Origin: UBA1858 sp039182865
Lineage (GTDB): Bacteria; Pseudomonadota; Gammaproteobacteria; UBA4575
DNA length: 20,499 nucleotides
Reading direction: 5' to 3'
NCBI GenBank assembly: GCA_039182865.1
Contig: JBCDBX010000030.1
Location: 1 to 20,499, forward strand
The first letter of the stretch is position 1. Each line of letters opens with the position of its first letter. The notes beneath the pieces were generated by a model. That model ran no database searches. It saw nothing but the letters and a program-made list of their open reading frames with translations, and was not told where the DNA came from. Below are positions 1 to 8,555 of the stretch, one piece after another. The position numbers and the translations under genes were made by a program.

Positions 1-1066
1 AACAGCTGAAAAGAAAGTTGCTGCTGTCAAGAAAACGACTGACAAGCTGAATTGGGCTGAAAAAATCAAATTTAAGGGTGATCTTAGATTGCGCCGTCAA
101 TGGGAAAAAGATGATCCCGCTGGTGAGAGTTCCCAAAGTCGTGAAAGGTACCGTTATCGTCTTCGTTTAGGCGCCACAGCTGATGTACGTGATAATGTCG
201 AAGTGGGCTTAGGATTTGCAAGTGGAAGTGAGGACCCACGTTCCACCAACGAAACTTTTGATGATAACTTCTCAACAAAAGACGCACGTCTTGATTATGC
301 CTATGCCCAGTGGACGGCTTTCAAGAATGAACAAAATCAGCTAAATGTCATTGGCGGTAAATTTAAACGTAAAGAATACTTGTGGGTGCCAACGGATTTA
401 CTTTGGGATAGCGACATCAATCCTGAAGGTTTTTCAACTAACTTCCAGAATAAAAATAGTTTGGGTACTACCTTCGCAAACTTGGGTTTCTGGATCGTAG
501 ATGAATTCAGTAGTGATAGTAACGACCCAGATATGTATGTTGCTCAGCTTGGCCAAAAATTCAAATCAGGCAATTTTTATGGCAACGGCGCAGTCACATA
601 TTATCAATTTAATGAATTCGATATGGTCATGGGTGACGACCCTAATAACTTTGATGATTCTAGTGCACATGCTTGGGCCCTAGGTGGTGAAGCTGGTTTA
701 TCTGAGTCTTTATTGGGTAAAAGATTAGCAGCTATTGGCGAATACGTTAAAAGCAGTTTAGACGATGAAGATGTGGGCTATAGCATTGGCTTTAAATTTG
801 GTGATAAGAAAGTCAAAGATAGAGGTACTTGGGAATTAAAGTATATCTATGCTGACCTTGAGGAAAGTGCATTTCCTAATATCTTCCCAGATTCTGACCG
901 TTTTGGCGGCTTAACAGGTGTAACATCAAATGAAATCCAGTTTAAATATGCCGTCGCCAAGAATATAACTGCGGTAATTGATTACTATGATTCTGAGTTG
1001 GATGTTCCTGGAGAGCCTACTGATGACCAACAGCTACTCCAGACAGATATTATTTTTAAGTTTTAA
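1..1066 (+). CDS. Putative outer-membrane porin (Porin_5-like), 5' end outside window
   Basis: Partial gene; the open frame runs in from the left edge, so the start and signal peptide are not visible. About 354 codons are present. The visible N-terminal part has a Lys/Ala-rich stretch and then alternating strands typical of a beta-barrel (KFKGDLRLRRQW at about residues 24-35). Strand-turn-strand patterns rich in aromatic and acidic residues continue to the end. The protein ends in Phe (DIIFKF), the usual terminal signal for outer-membrane barrel insertion. This fits the 'putative porin' family of proteobacteria, a passive channel for small solutes. A terminator follows directly, so it is not co-transcribed with phoB. 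Its position beside the Pho locus might mean a phosphate-related role, but no Pho box can be seen for it here. An in-frame TTG at 89 is internal, not the start. Confidence 0.8.
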   Translation, partial: TAEKKVAAVKKTTDKLNWAEKIKFKGDLRLRRQWEKDDPAGESSQSRERYRYRLRLGATADVRDNVEVGLGFASGSEDPRSTNETFDDNFSTKDARLDYAYAQWTAFKNEQNQLNVIGGKFKRKEYLWVPTDLLWDSDINPEGFSTNFQNKNSLGTTFANLGFWIVDEFSSDSNDPDMYVAQLGQKFKSGNFYGNGAVTYYQFNEFDMVMGDDPNNFDDSSAHAWALGGEAGLSESLLGKRLAAIGEYVKSSLDDEDVGYSIGFKFGDKKVKDRGTWELKYIYADLEESAFPNIFPDSDRFGGLTGVTSNEIQFKYAVAKNITAVIDYYDSELDVPGEPTDDQQLLQTDIIFKF

Positions 1067-1084
1067 AACATAGTTGTTAGTTTT

Positions 1085-1113
1085 AAAAAAGGGCAGTTTC
1101 ACTGCCCTTTTTT
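1085..1113 (+). terminator. Rho-independent terminator after porin gene
   Basis: GGCAGT-type hairpin: GGGCAGT (1091-1097), three-base loop, ACTGCCC (1101-1107), then six T. A run of A upstream means it could also work on the opposite strand. Confidence 0.9.
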
Positions 1114-1183
1114 ATGCCTGATATATTTAATAAATCCTATGAAATTTGAAATTGATTTATCCTCAATAAATTTTTAAGACCAC

Positions 1184-1217
1184 ATGTAACAAAAATTTAA
1201 TATAAGCCGTGAATAAT
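1184..1217 (+). promoter_or_regulatory. Candidate degenerate Pho box and -10 for phoB
   Basis: ATGTAACAAAA followed by ATTTAATATAA forms two 11-base units resembling the Pho box repeat. Exactly 10 bases after the 18-base core (1184-1201) lies AATAAT (1212-1217), a good -10. The same spacing is seen at the pstS promoter in this window and at classic PhoB-activated promoters. The repeat match is weak, so autoregulation of phoB is inferred mainly from spacing and context. Confidence 0.45.
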
Positions 1218-1306
1218 CCACAAGTAATTTTTAGATTAATTTACCCAAATAATTGCTAATGGACTTACAATCAGATATTCAATCAAAGAAACCAATCCCT
1301 AGTCTT

Positions 1307-1999
1307 ATGAAAAAACATCATATTTTGATCGTGGAAGATGAAAAATCGATACGTGATATGGTGTATTTTGCCCTCGATAGCGAAGGATATGAGATAGATG
1401 AAGCCGTTGATGGTAGAAGAGCAACAGAAAAGCTTGCACATAAAAATCCAAGCTTAATCCTCATGGATTGGATGTTGCCCGACACATCAGGAATTGAATT
1501 AGTGCGGCGTATCAAACGCGATGAGTTTACGCGTGATATTCCTATCATTATGTTAACTGCGAAAACAGAAGAGCGTGATAAAGTTGAAGGCTTGGATTCT
1601 GGCGCTGATGATTACATCACTAAACCATTTTCTGTCAAAGAACTCTCAGCACGTATTCGAGCTGTGCTGCGTAGAAAAGAAGATAATGCAACAGAAAACC
1701 GACTAGTGTATGGAAAGTTAGTATTAGATTTGGATGCTCATCAAGTGTTAGTTGATGACATTCAAGTCGAAGTCGGGCCAACAGAGTTTCGCCTGCTTGA
1801 ATTTTTTATGACGCACCCTGATAAGGTTTATAGTCGAGCACAGTTACTCGATTATGTGTGGGGGCGCAGTAAATTTGTTGAAGAAAGAACTGTCGATGTG
1901 CATATACTACGTTTAAGAAAGCTGCTAAAACCATACAATTGTCATACTATGGTACAAACAGTTAGAGGATACGGATACCGTTTCGTTATCGACGATTAA
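1307..1999 (+). CDS. phoB: Phosphate regulon response regulator PhoB
   Basis: OmpR-family response regulator that binds Pho boxes when phosphorylated by PhoR. From the ATG at 1307 it has 230 residues, close to the usual 229. The receiver domain covers about 1-120, with acidic pocket E10/D11, phospho-acceptor D54 (MDWMLP), T84 and K106. The winged-helix DNA-binding domain covers about 130-228, with the GPTEFRLLEFF start and the recognition region RTVDVHILRLRKLL. Earlier in-frame starts exist at 1253 (TTG) and 1259 (ATG). They add 16-18 residues that family members lack, and none of the three starts has a clear ribosome binding site. The 1307 start is chosen from length and from the position of VEDE near residue 10. 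The stop overlaps the phoR start by one base (TAATG), so translation is probably coupled. Confidence 0.95.
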   Translation: MKKHHILIVEDEKSIRDMVYFALDSEGYEIDEAVDGRRATEKLAHKNPSLILMDWMLPDTSGIELVRRIKRDEFTRDIPIIMLTAKTEERDKVEGLDSGADDYITKPFSVKELSARIRAVLRRKEDNATENRLVYGKLVLDLDAHQVLVDDIQVEVGPTEFRLLEFFMTHPDKVYSRAQLLDYVWGRSKFVEERTVDVHILRLRKLLKPYNCHTMVQTVRGYGYRFVIDD

Positions 2000-3291
2000 T
2001 GCTATTTAAATATATCGTAACGGAGCTAAAAGTCATCATAGCTTCGTTATTACTGGCATTCTTGCTTGGCTTGATCACAGGCTATTGGGCCCTCTCAATA
2101 ACAATCGTGTTGTTATTGATTTTAGGGTGGTTTCTATCGCAATTAGCCCGCTTACGAAAATGGCTAGAAGACGACGCCAAAATTGAATCCACTCCCTCAC
2201 TATATGGTGCATCTGATCAAATTGTCAGCCGCGTTTGCGCAATTAAAAAAGAAAATACTTTTCAACAACAGAATTTAGAAGAATTGATCCACCGCTTTGA
2301 GGCTGCCACAGCTGCAATGCCAGATGCGATGCTGATCGTAAATTCTCAGCAGTCAATCGAGTGGGCTAATTCCGCAGCGCAAAAAATTCTCGGTATTAAT
2401 CAAGAGAAAGATATTGGTCAGCGGGTTGGATATATAATTCGCGATCCTTTAATCAGTGATTACTTGTCTGGCACCGACTACTCGCAACCTCTAGAGTTTT
2501 CCTCCTCGCAGAGTGAGCAAAATGATTTAGTACTACGCGTCATACCCTATGGAGAAGGTCATAGGTTACTGTGTGTGCATGATCATCGTGATTTGCTGCG
2601 TTTACAGCAGATGCGTAAGTCATTTATTTCAAATGCTTCACATGAAATGCGCACACCATTAACTGTCATTATTGGATATCTAGAAGCGCTGACATTGCGC
2701 GAGGAGCCTGATAATGCGACTCGTAAAGGCATAGAGGGTGCACTTGAACAGGCTCACAGGCTCAAACAACTGATTGAAGATTTGCTTTCGCTTTCGCGCT
2801 TGGAAAGTCTGCCTCTTAGTAAGAGCCAGATTGAAAACGTCAATATCGAAACCTTGGTGCGAGAGGGCATTGAGCTGGTAAAAGCCTCGAGTCTTTATGA
2901 GAGCCATGAATTTGAAGTAAAAATAGATGCAAGCGCTTTAATTAGTGGAGATGCGCGTGAATTAAAAAGCGCTATTCAGAATGTCATAGAAAATGCTGTG
3001 AAGTACTCGCCCATCAATACATTAGTCTCAATCATTTTGAATAAAACTGATACATCGGGACCTGTATTGAGAATTAAAGATCAGGGTGAGGGAGTTGAGC
3101 CGTCTCAAATCCGACGACTTACAGAAAGATTTTATCGAGTAGATAAGGGACGTTCTCGCGATATGGGAGGGACCGGATTGGGTCTCTCGATTGTTAAGCA
3201 TGTGATGGAGCGGCATGGTGGGCAGTTGCTAATTCAAAGTGAAATAGGTGAAGGTACAACTGTTGAGCTACATTTTCCGGATTCTGTCTAA
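1999..3291 (+). CDS. phoR: Phosphate regulon sensor histidine kinase PhoR
   Basis: 430 residues, the normal PhoR size. Two closely spaced membrane segments lie at about 9-48 with almost no periplasmic loop, as in other PhoR proteins that sense through the Pst complex and PhoU and not a ligand domain. A PAS-like domain follows (about 95-200; MPDAMLIVNSQQSIEWAN). The HisKA dimerisation domain has the phosphorylated His at about 215 (SNASHEMRTPL). The HATPase domain carries the N box (about 327-334, NVIENAVKYS), G1 (DQGEG, 361-365), F box (ERFYR, 376-380) and G2 (GGTGLGLSIV, 390-399). All catalytic boxes are intact. It overlaps phoB by one base. No terminator is evident before the pstS promoter region. 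Confidence 0.95.
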   Translation: MLFKYIVTELKVIIASLLLAFLLGLITGYWALSITIVLLLILGWFLSQLARLRKWLEDDAKIESTPSLYGASDQIVSRVCAIKKENTFQQQNLEELIHRFEAATAAMPDAMLIVNSQQSIEWANSAAQKILGINQEKDIGQRVGYIIRDPLISDYLSGTDYSQPLEFSSSQSEQNDLVLRVIPYGEGHRLLCVHDHRDLLRLQQMRKSFISNASHEMRTPLTVIIGYLEALTLREEPDNATRKGIEGALEQAHRLKQLIEDLLSLSRLESLPLSKSQIENVNIETLVREGIELVKASSLYESHEFEVKIDASALISGDARELKSAIQNVIENAVKYSPINTLVSIILNKTDTSGPVLRIKDQGEGVEPSQIRRLTERFYRVDKGRSRDMGGTGLGLSIVKHVMERHGGQLLIQSEIGEGTTVELHFPDSV

Positions 3292-3320
3292 TTTCAGGAT
3301 ACTTCTGATAGGCGTGAAAT

Positions 3321-3354
3321 CTGTAATATAAATGTAACAATTAAGTAATAGAGT
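3321..3354 (+). promoter_or_regulatory. Pho box and -10 element of the pstS promoter
   Basis: CTGTAATATAA followed by ATGTAACAATT matches the PhoB half-site repeat with the proper 11-base period (18-base core 3321-3338). A -10-like TAGAGT (3349-3354) starts exactly 10 bases after the core, the geometry of PhoB-activated promoters where the box replaces the -35. A start of transcription near 3361 would leave a leader of about 70 bases. Confidence 0.75.
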
Positions 3355-3380
3355 ACCTGCCTCATGTTGATACCCATCCT

Positions 3381-3397
3381 ATTCGGGGAACCCGAAT
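3381..3397 (+). other. Perfect hairpin in the pstS leader
   Basis: ATTCGGG, GAA loop, CCCGAAT: a perfect seven-base inverted repeat between the predicted transcription start and the ribosome binding site of pstS. No T tract follows, so it is not a terminator. It could stabilise the mRNA or be a protein site; which is unknown. Confidence 0.55.
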
Positions 3398-3432
3398 CAC
3401 CCTGAATTACATACATAATCCAAGGAGAAGTC

Positions 3433-4407
3433 ATGATTCACAGATTTTTACTCACAGCCTTAATTGCGCTACTAACTTTTACGGCAAGTCCAGTATTTGC
3501 TGAGCCAAAAGTAGACAGTGCATTAGCTAACTATTCGGCAGCAAGTGGTGTATCCGGTAACCTTTCAAGCGTAGGTTCAGACACGCTAGCTAACCTAATG
3601 ACTTTGTGGGCTGAGGAGTACAAGCGTTTTTATCCAAATATCAATATCCAAATCCAGGCTGCAGGTTCATCAACTGCGCCACCAGCATTGACTGAAGGTA
3701 CCTCAAACATTGGTCCTATGAGTCGTAAAATGAAAGATGAAGAAATTGCGTCCTTTGAAGAAAAATTTGGTTATAAGCCTACTCCAGTTCCAGTGGCAAT
3801 TGACTCCTTAGCTGTGTTTGTGAATAAAGATAACCCAATCGCAGGCTTATCGATTGAACAAGTGGATGCAATTTTCTCTAGTACACGTAAGTGTGGTTAT
3901 CCGTCAGATGTTACGACTTGGGGTGATCTAGGTTTAACAGGTGATTGGGCGCGTAAAGATATCCAGTTATTTGGCCGTAACTCAGTATCAGGCACATATG
4001 GATACTTTAAGAAGAAAGCACTTTGTAAGGGTGACTATAAATCTTCAGTAAACGAACAACCGGGTTCTGCATCGGTCGTTCAGTCAGTGACACAGTCGCT
4101 CAATGGTATTGGTTACTCAGGCATTGGCTATAAGACAACAGGTGTGCGTGCGCTACCTTTAGGTAAGGGAAATTCTGATAACTATGTTGATGCTACACCT
4201 GAAAATGCAATCAAAGGCACTTATCCTTTAGCTCGTTTCTTATATGTCTATGTAAACAAACATCCAAATAAACCACTTTCACCTTTAGAAGGTGAGTTCA
4301 TTAAGTTGGTATTATCACAGCAGGGGCAAGAAGTAGTGGTTAAGGATGGCTACATTCCACTACCGGCTCAGGTTGCTGACAAGACGCTTAAGGAACTAGA
4401 GTTGTAA
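3433..4407 (+). CDS. pstS: Periplasmic phosphate-binding protein PstS
   Basis: 324-residue high-affinity phosphate-binding protein of the Pst ABC importer. An N-terminal signal peptide of about 23 residues ends with PVFA before EPKVD. The mature part is a two-lobe periplasmic-binding fold of the PBP-like type. Phosphate-contact motifs are visible: VGSDTLANLM (about 47-56), AGSSTAPPAL (about 77-86) and GRNSVSGTYGYF (about 183-194). Two Cys in the middle could form a disulfide. The ATG follows a strong ribosome binding site (AAGGAGAA, about 7 bases upstream). A Pho box precedes it and a strong terminator follows, which fits expression of the binding protein in excess of the permease. Confidence 0.95.
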   Translation: MIHRFLLTALIALLTFTASPVFAEPKVDSALANYSAASGVSGNLSSVGSDTLANLMTLWAEEYKRFYPNINIQIQAAGSSTAPPALTEGTSNIGPMSRKMKDEEIASFEEKFGYKPTPVPVAIDSLAVFVNKDNPIAGLSIEQVDAIFSSTRKCGYPSDVTTWGDLGLTGDWARKDIQLFGRNSVSGTYGYFKKKALCKGDYKSSVNEQPGSASVVQSVTQSLNGIGYSGIGYKTTGVRALPLGKGNSDNYVDATPENAIKGTYPLARFLYVYVNKHPNKPLSPLEGEFIKLVLSQQGQEVVVKDGYIPLPAQVADKTLKELEL

Positions 4408-4430
4408 TTAGCTAAGTCATTTTAAGTTTT

Positions 4431-4465
4431 AAAAGCCTCGCGTAAATCTCGCGAGGCTTTTTTTA
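4431..4465 (+). terminator. Strong terminator between pstS and pstC
   Basis: An 11-base perfect stem AAAGCCTCGCG (4432-4442) and CGCGAGGCTTT (4450-4460) with a seven-base loop, ending in seven T. It probably lowers expression of the permease genes relative to pstS. Confidence 0.92.
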
Positions 4466-4518
4466 TATAAAAGTCATATAGTTTCTGTAGAATAAATAGT
4501 TACTGATATCTACATATC

Positions 4519-4524
4519 TATAAT
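4519..4524 (+). promoter_or_regulatory. Candidate -10 box for pstC
   Basis: A perfect TATAAT lies 24 bases before the pstC ATG and after the pstS terminator. No good -35 is present at 16-18 bases. CTGTAGAATAA at 4485-4495 resembles one Pho half-site, but its partner is poor and the spacing to the -10 is not canonical. Activator dependence is inferred. Confidence 0.45.
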
Positions 4525-4548
4525 AAAAATCAAAATCACCTCTAACCC

Positions 4549-6828
4549 ATGAATAAACCGAGTCATTGGCAACTTCGCAAGTTAATTGACGTGTCTGCTC
4601 GCAGACTTGTTCAAGTGGGCGGCATCAGCGTGATTGCGGCTATTGCCTTGATTTTCGTGTTTTTATTGAGTGTTGTTTATCCATTATTTGGTAACCCCAC
4701 GGTCGATATATTTGGAGAATTCTCTGCTCCTGGTGATGATACTCAAACGGTATATTTAGACGCAGAAGAACCACAAGACTCGCCTGATGAAGTGAAGTCG
4801 GTACATTATGCGATAGAAGAACAAGCCGAAATTGGACTTAGGATTACCGACAACGGAAAGGTAGTATTTTTTAATGTTGAAAACGGTGAGTTAATCAAAG
4901 AGTTTTCTTTACCGATTGGTGAGCAGAACAGCATTCGTTCTTTTGAAGTCGTAGATCAGACAACGGGGTTATTGGCAGCAGGTTTGCAGACCGGAGAGAT
5001 ATTATTTTTTCGACATAAATATAAGCTTGAATTTACTGAGACGCGTCGAATTATTCATCCAGAGCTGGAGTATCCCTATGATAAAGTGCCATATACCGTA
5101 ACAGAAGGGCCCTTACTACAATTTGGTATTGGCGCTGATGAAGAATCCATATCCCTACTAGCACGTTCATCAAATAACGAAATTATATTTAAGGTATTCA
5201 ATAAAGAGTCATCTTTTATAAGTGAAGAAGCGACTCTTGAACCTCAAGATCCAATTTTTCTCCTAGCATTAGAAAACACAGTAGGTCTGCTTGTTGACCC
5301 TGTGCAGAACTGGGCCTATGTCGTCGATAAGAGTGGTGAGTTATATGCTTATAATTTGCGAGGCGGTGAGCCTACGTTGCGCGAGAAAGTGCAGGTAACC
5401 GAATTACCGACTTATCCGACTGTGGTTAAATTTCTAACTGGCGGCGTTTCAATATTAATAGGTGATAGTTCAGGAAAGCTTTCTCAGTGGTTCCAGGTGC
5501 GTACTGATAATCCTGAGGATATTCCATTTCGCTTAAAGAAAATTCGTGAAACGATTATCGATAATTCGCCTGTTGTATCACTCACCAATGAGCAACTCAG
5601 GAAAGGCGTTATCGCTGCAAGCCAAGCGGGCAACATAAAACTACTATACACAACCAGTGAACGAGATCTGCTTTCTATTCCGGCAAGCCAAAGTGAAATT
5701 ACTCACTTAGCAGTGGCACCACGTGCTGATCTTTTTCTAGCAGAAGATAAAAGTGGCCGATTGCAAGTATGGAAAATAGATAACCCCCATCCCGAAACCT
5801 CCATGTCAGGTATATGGGGCAAAGTTTGGTATGAAGACTATAAAGAGCCTGACTATGTTTGGCAGTCCTCTTCATCCAGTAATGACTTCGAGCCTAAATA
5901 TAGTCTTGTTCCATTGACGTTTGGCACATTAAAAGCAGCGTTTTACGCCATGTTGTTTGCCATGCCTTTGGCAATTTGCGGCGCTATTTTCACAGCATAT
6001 TTTATGGCGCCACCGATGCGTGCATTGGTTAAACCTACGATTGAAATTATGGAAGCATTGCCTACTGTAATTTTAGGTTTTCTGGCAGGTCTATGGTTAG
6101 CGCCATTTGTTGAAATGCATTTGCCGGGTGTGTTTGCCATTCTCTTTTTAATGCCGATTGGCATTGTGTTGTTCTCGCTTATTTGGTGGAAAATGCCCGC
6201 CTCAGTAAAAACACTGATACCTGATGGCTGGCAAGCCGCTGTATTAGTCATTCCTGTGATCCTCATTGCCTGGGCATGTATTGCAGTGTCACCTTATGTC
6301 GAACAGTGGTTATTTGACGGGAATATACGTATCTGGATGCGTGAAACCTTAGATATTGGATACGATCAACGTAATGCTCTCATTATTGGTATAGCGATGG
6401 GATTTGCCGTAATTCCTACTATTTTCTCGATCGCTGAAGATGCAATATTCAGTGTGCCTAAACACCTTACTTCTGGTTCGTTGGCATTGGGCGCGACACC
6501 TTGGCAAACATTAATTCGAGTCGTGTTGTTATCCGCAAGCCCCGGTATTTTTTCTGCCGTGATGATTGGGTTTGGTCGCGCCGTGGGTGAAACAATGATT
6601 GTGTTGATGGCAACCGGCAATACGCCTGTGATGGATTTCAGTATCTTTCAGGGAATGAGAACGCTATCTGCGAACATCGCAGTCGAATTACCTGAGTCAG
6701 CCGTCGATAGTACGCATTATCGAATTCTATTTTTAGCCGCCTTTGTGTTATTTATTTTCACTTTCTTTTTTAACACTGTGGCCGAGATTGTGCGTCAACG
6801 CTTACGTAAAAAATATAGCAGCTTATAA
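4549..6828 (+). CDS. pstC: Phosphate ABC transporter permease PstC, long form with periplasmic domain
   Basis: 759 residues, more than twice the roughly 320 of E. coli PstC. A first membrane helix lies at about 23-46. A large soluble region (about 50-450) follows and is expected to be periplasmic. It has repeated strand-rich units of the kind seen in beta-propellers (for example TDNGKVVFFNVENGE, TGEILFF, KSGELYAYNL, SSGKLSQW, KSGRLQVWKI). The permease core starts near 455 (FGTLKAAFYAM) with several helices. The EAA-type loop that docks on PstB is SGSLALGATPW at about 642-652, followed by GRAVGETM. Long PstC proteins of this kind are known in many marine and pseudomonad-type gammaproteobacteria, so this is probably not a recent fusion. 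The ATG has no clear ribosome binding site. pstA follows after eight bases. Confidence 0.92.
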   Translation: MNKPSHWQLRKLIDVSARRLVQVGGISVIAAIALIFVFLLSVVYPLFGNPTVDIFGEFSAPGDDTQTVYLDAEEPQDSPDEVKSVHYAIEEQAEIGLRITDNGKVVFFNVENGELIKEFSLPIGEQNSIRSFEVVDQTTGLLAAGLQTGEILFFRHKYKLEFTETRRIIHPELEYPYDKVPYTVTEGPLLQFGIGADEESISLLARSSNNEIIFKVFNKESSFISEEATLEPQDPIFLLALENTVGLLVDPVQNWAYVVDKSGELYAYNLRGGEPTLREKVQVTELPTYPTVVKFLTGGVSILIGDSSGKLSQWFQVRTDNPEDIPFRLKKIRETIIDNSPVVSLTNEQLRKGVIAASQAGNIKLLYTTSERDLLSIPASQSEITHLAVAPRADLFLAEDKSGRLQVWKIDNPHPETSMSGIWGKVWYEDYKEPDYVWQSSSSSNDFEPKYSLVPLTFGTLKAAFYAMLFAMPLAICGAIFTAYFMAPPMRALVKPTIEIMEALPTVILGFLAGLWLAPFVEMHLPGVFAILFLMPIGIVLFSLIWWKMPASVKTLIPDGWQAAVLVIPVILIAWACIAVSPYVEQWLFDGNIRIWMRETLDIGYDQRNALIIGIAMGFAVIPTIFSIAEDAIFSVPKHLTSGSLALGATPWQTLIRVVLLSASPGIFSAVMIGFGRAVGETMIVLMATGNTPVMDFSIFQGMRTLSANIAVELPESAVDSTHYRILFLAAFVLFIFTFFFNTVAEIVRQRLRKKYSSL

Positions 6829-6836
6829 AAACAATT

Positions 6837-8513
6837 ATGGAAAGTGCTAATAATACAAAACTAGGTTTCTTTAAAAGTGGTACCCCTTGGGTGTGGCTAA
6901 ATGCAGGTGCTGTGTCTATTAGCATCATCATGGTAGTGGGTTTATTACTATTGATTGCAGCACGAGGGTTGGGGCACTTTTGGCCAAAAACAATCTATGA
7001 ATTTGATTATGTTGATCGAGGTAATCAGATTGTATTGATTGGCGAGAAAGCAAAATCGGAAACAGTTCCTGCCAAACAATTAAAAGAAGCAGGAATAGTC
7101 TTCGATTCAGATAAAGAATTTATTCAGCGAACCTTACTCAAAACGGGTAATCGCGATGTTTATGGGTTCGACTTTAAGCTGATGGTTAAACCAAATGAGC
7201 TTGACGTCAGAATACCTAAAGATGCCATTGTATTTGAACGTACAGAGTGGGGAAATTTTTATGGTTTCCTCAAAGGTATCAAGCAAGATGGAATGCTTGT
7301 TAGTGGTATTGATGAAAGCCAGCTATGGGATGAATTACAAGCGCGAATTGACAGAGTTGATAAGCTCAGAGCGCGCATCCATAAAATCGAAAAAAATGAA
7401 ATTGGTGCGGTCAATTACAAGATCGAGAACTTACGCCTAGAAGAACGCAGAGTAGAGTTAAGAGGTGAGAGCGATCCTGAAGAAATTGCCGAGATAAACA
7501 ATGAACGCAATGCATTAAATCAAGAATATGATGTTTTAAAAGCCGAGTTAGACCAACTATATGTTGAGATTAAGCGCGATAGTGTGGTCATGGAAGTCAT
7601 GACTGGGCAGCAAACGGAACTCAATTTAGCCACGATTATTAAAACAACGCGCCCGAATCAAATGAACTTGCTAGAAAAAATAGCGCGTTACTTTGTGAAC
7701 TTTAAAGATTTTATTCTGGATGATCCGCGTGAAGCCAATACTGAAGGCGGTATCTTTCCTGCAATATTTGGTACCGTAATGATGGTACTTCTGATGTCAG
7801 TTATAGTGACGCCATTTGGTGTAGTCGCGGCCATCTATTTGCGTGAATATGCTAAGCAAGGATTTGTTACACGTCTAGTGCGTATCTCAGTGAATAATCT
7901 TGCGGGTGTCCCATCTATTGTTTACGGCGTATTTGGCCTTGGCTTTTTTGTCTATTATTTAGGTGGAAATATAGATCAATTGTTCTTCCCAGAAGCATTG
8001 CCCGCGCCAACTTTTGGTTCTGGCGGTATTTTGTGGGCTTCATTAACATTAGCACTGTTAACATTGCCTGTCGTTATTGTGGCAACTGAAGAGGGTCTTG
8101 CACGCATACCGAGATCGATTCGAGAAGGTTCATTAGCACTCGGTGCGACGAAAGCCGAAACCTTATGGCGTACCATCATTCCGATGGCAAGTCCTGCGAT
8201 GATGACTGGATTAATTTTAGCGGTTGCACGTGCAGCAGGTGAGGTTGCGCCTTTAATGTTAGTGGGAGCAGTTAAACTAGCACCCTCTTTACCGGTAGAT
8301 TTGAATGCACCATTTATACATTTAGAACGTAAGTTCATGCATCTTGGTTTTCACATATATGACGTCGGTTTTCAAAGTCCTAATGTGGAAGCTGCACGAC
8401 CACTTGTTTATGCCACAGCATTAATTCTTGTACTAGTGATTATATTTTTGAATATCTCAGCAATTTATATTCGAAATCATCTGCGTGAAAAGTACCGAAC
8501 AATGGAACATTAA
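6837..8513 (+). CDS. pstA: Phosphate ABC transporter permease PstA, long form
   Basis: 558 residues against about 296 in E. coli; the second channel subunit of the Pst importer. One membrane helix at about 20-42 is followed by a roughly 250-residue extension (about 45-290), expected in the periplasm. It resembles the extra N-terminal domain (DUF3333 type) of PstA in pseudomonads and alphaproteobacteria. Residues about 158-250 are a charged coiled coil with heptad-like Leu/Ile spacing (ELQARIDRVDKLRARI onwards). The permease core starts near 300 (GGIFPAIFGTVMM). The EAA loop REGSLALGATKAETLW lies at about 429-444, followed by RAAGEVAPLML. The gene starts eight bases after pstC; pstB follows after 42 bases. 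Co-transcription with pstC and pstB is likely. Confidence 0.93.
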   Translation: MESANNTKLGFFKSGTPWVWLNAGAVSISIIMVVGLLLLIAARGLGHFWPKTIYEFDYVDRGNQIVLIGEKAKSETVPAKQLKEAGIVFDSDKEFIQRTLLKTGNRDVYGFDFKLMVKPNELDVRIPKDAIVFERTEWGNFYGFLKGIKQDGMLVSGIDESQLWDELQARIDRVDKLRARIHKIEKNEIGAVNYKIENLRLEERRVELRGESDPEEIAEINNERNALNQEYDVLKAELDQLYVEIKRDSVVMEVMTGQQTELNLATIIKTTRPNQMNLLEKIARYFVNFKDFILDDPREANTEGGIFPAIFGTVMMVLLMSVIVTPFGVVAAIYLREYAKQGFVTRLVRISVNNLAGVPSIVYGVFGLGFFVYYLGGNIDQLFFPEALPAPTFGSGGILWASLTLALLTLPVVIVATEEGLARIPRSIREGSLALGATKAETLWRTIIPMASPAMMTGLILAVARAAGEVAPLMLVGAVKLAPSLPVDLNAPFIHLERKFMHLGFHIYDVGFQSPNVEAARPLVYATALILVLVIIFLNISAIYIRNHLREKYRTMEH

Positions 8514-8555
8514 ACTACTTAATGGACTTAAAAATTATTAGATTGAGTAAATGAT

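Noticed and set aside
4485..4506. Possible Pho box before pstC
   Set aside because: The first unit CTGTAGAATAA is fair, but the second does not match and the distance to TATAAT is 16 bases instead of 10.
5943..6620. Two minus-strand open frames in pstC
   Set aside because: Both are antisense to the permease core of pstC and have no start signals or family features.
7976..8338. Minus-strand open frame of 120 codons
   Set aside because: It is antisense to the conserved permease core and EAA loop of pstA; composition follows from the opposite strand.
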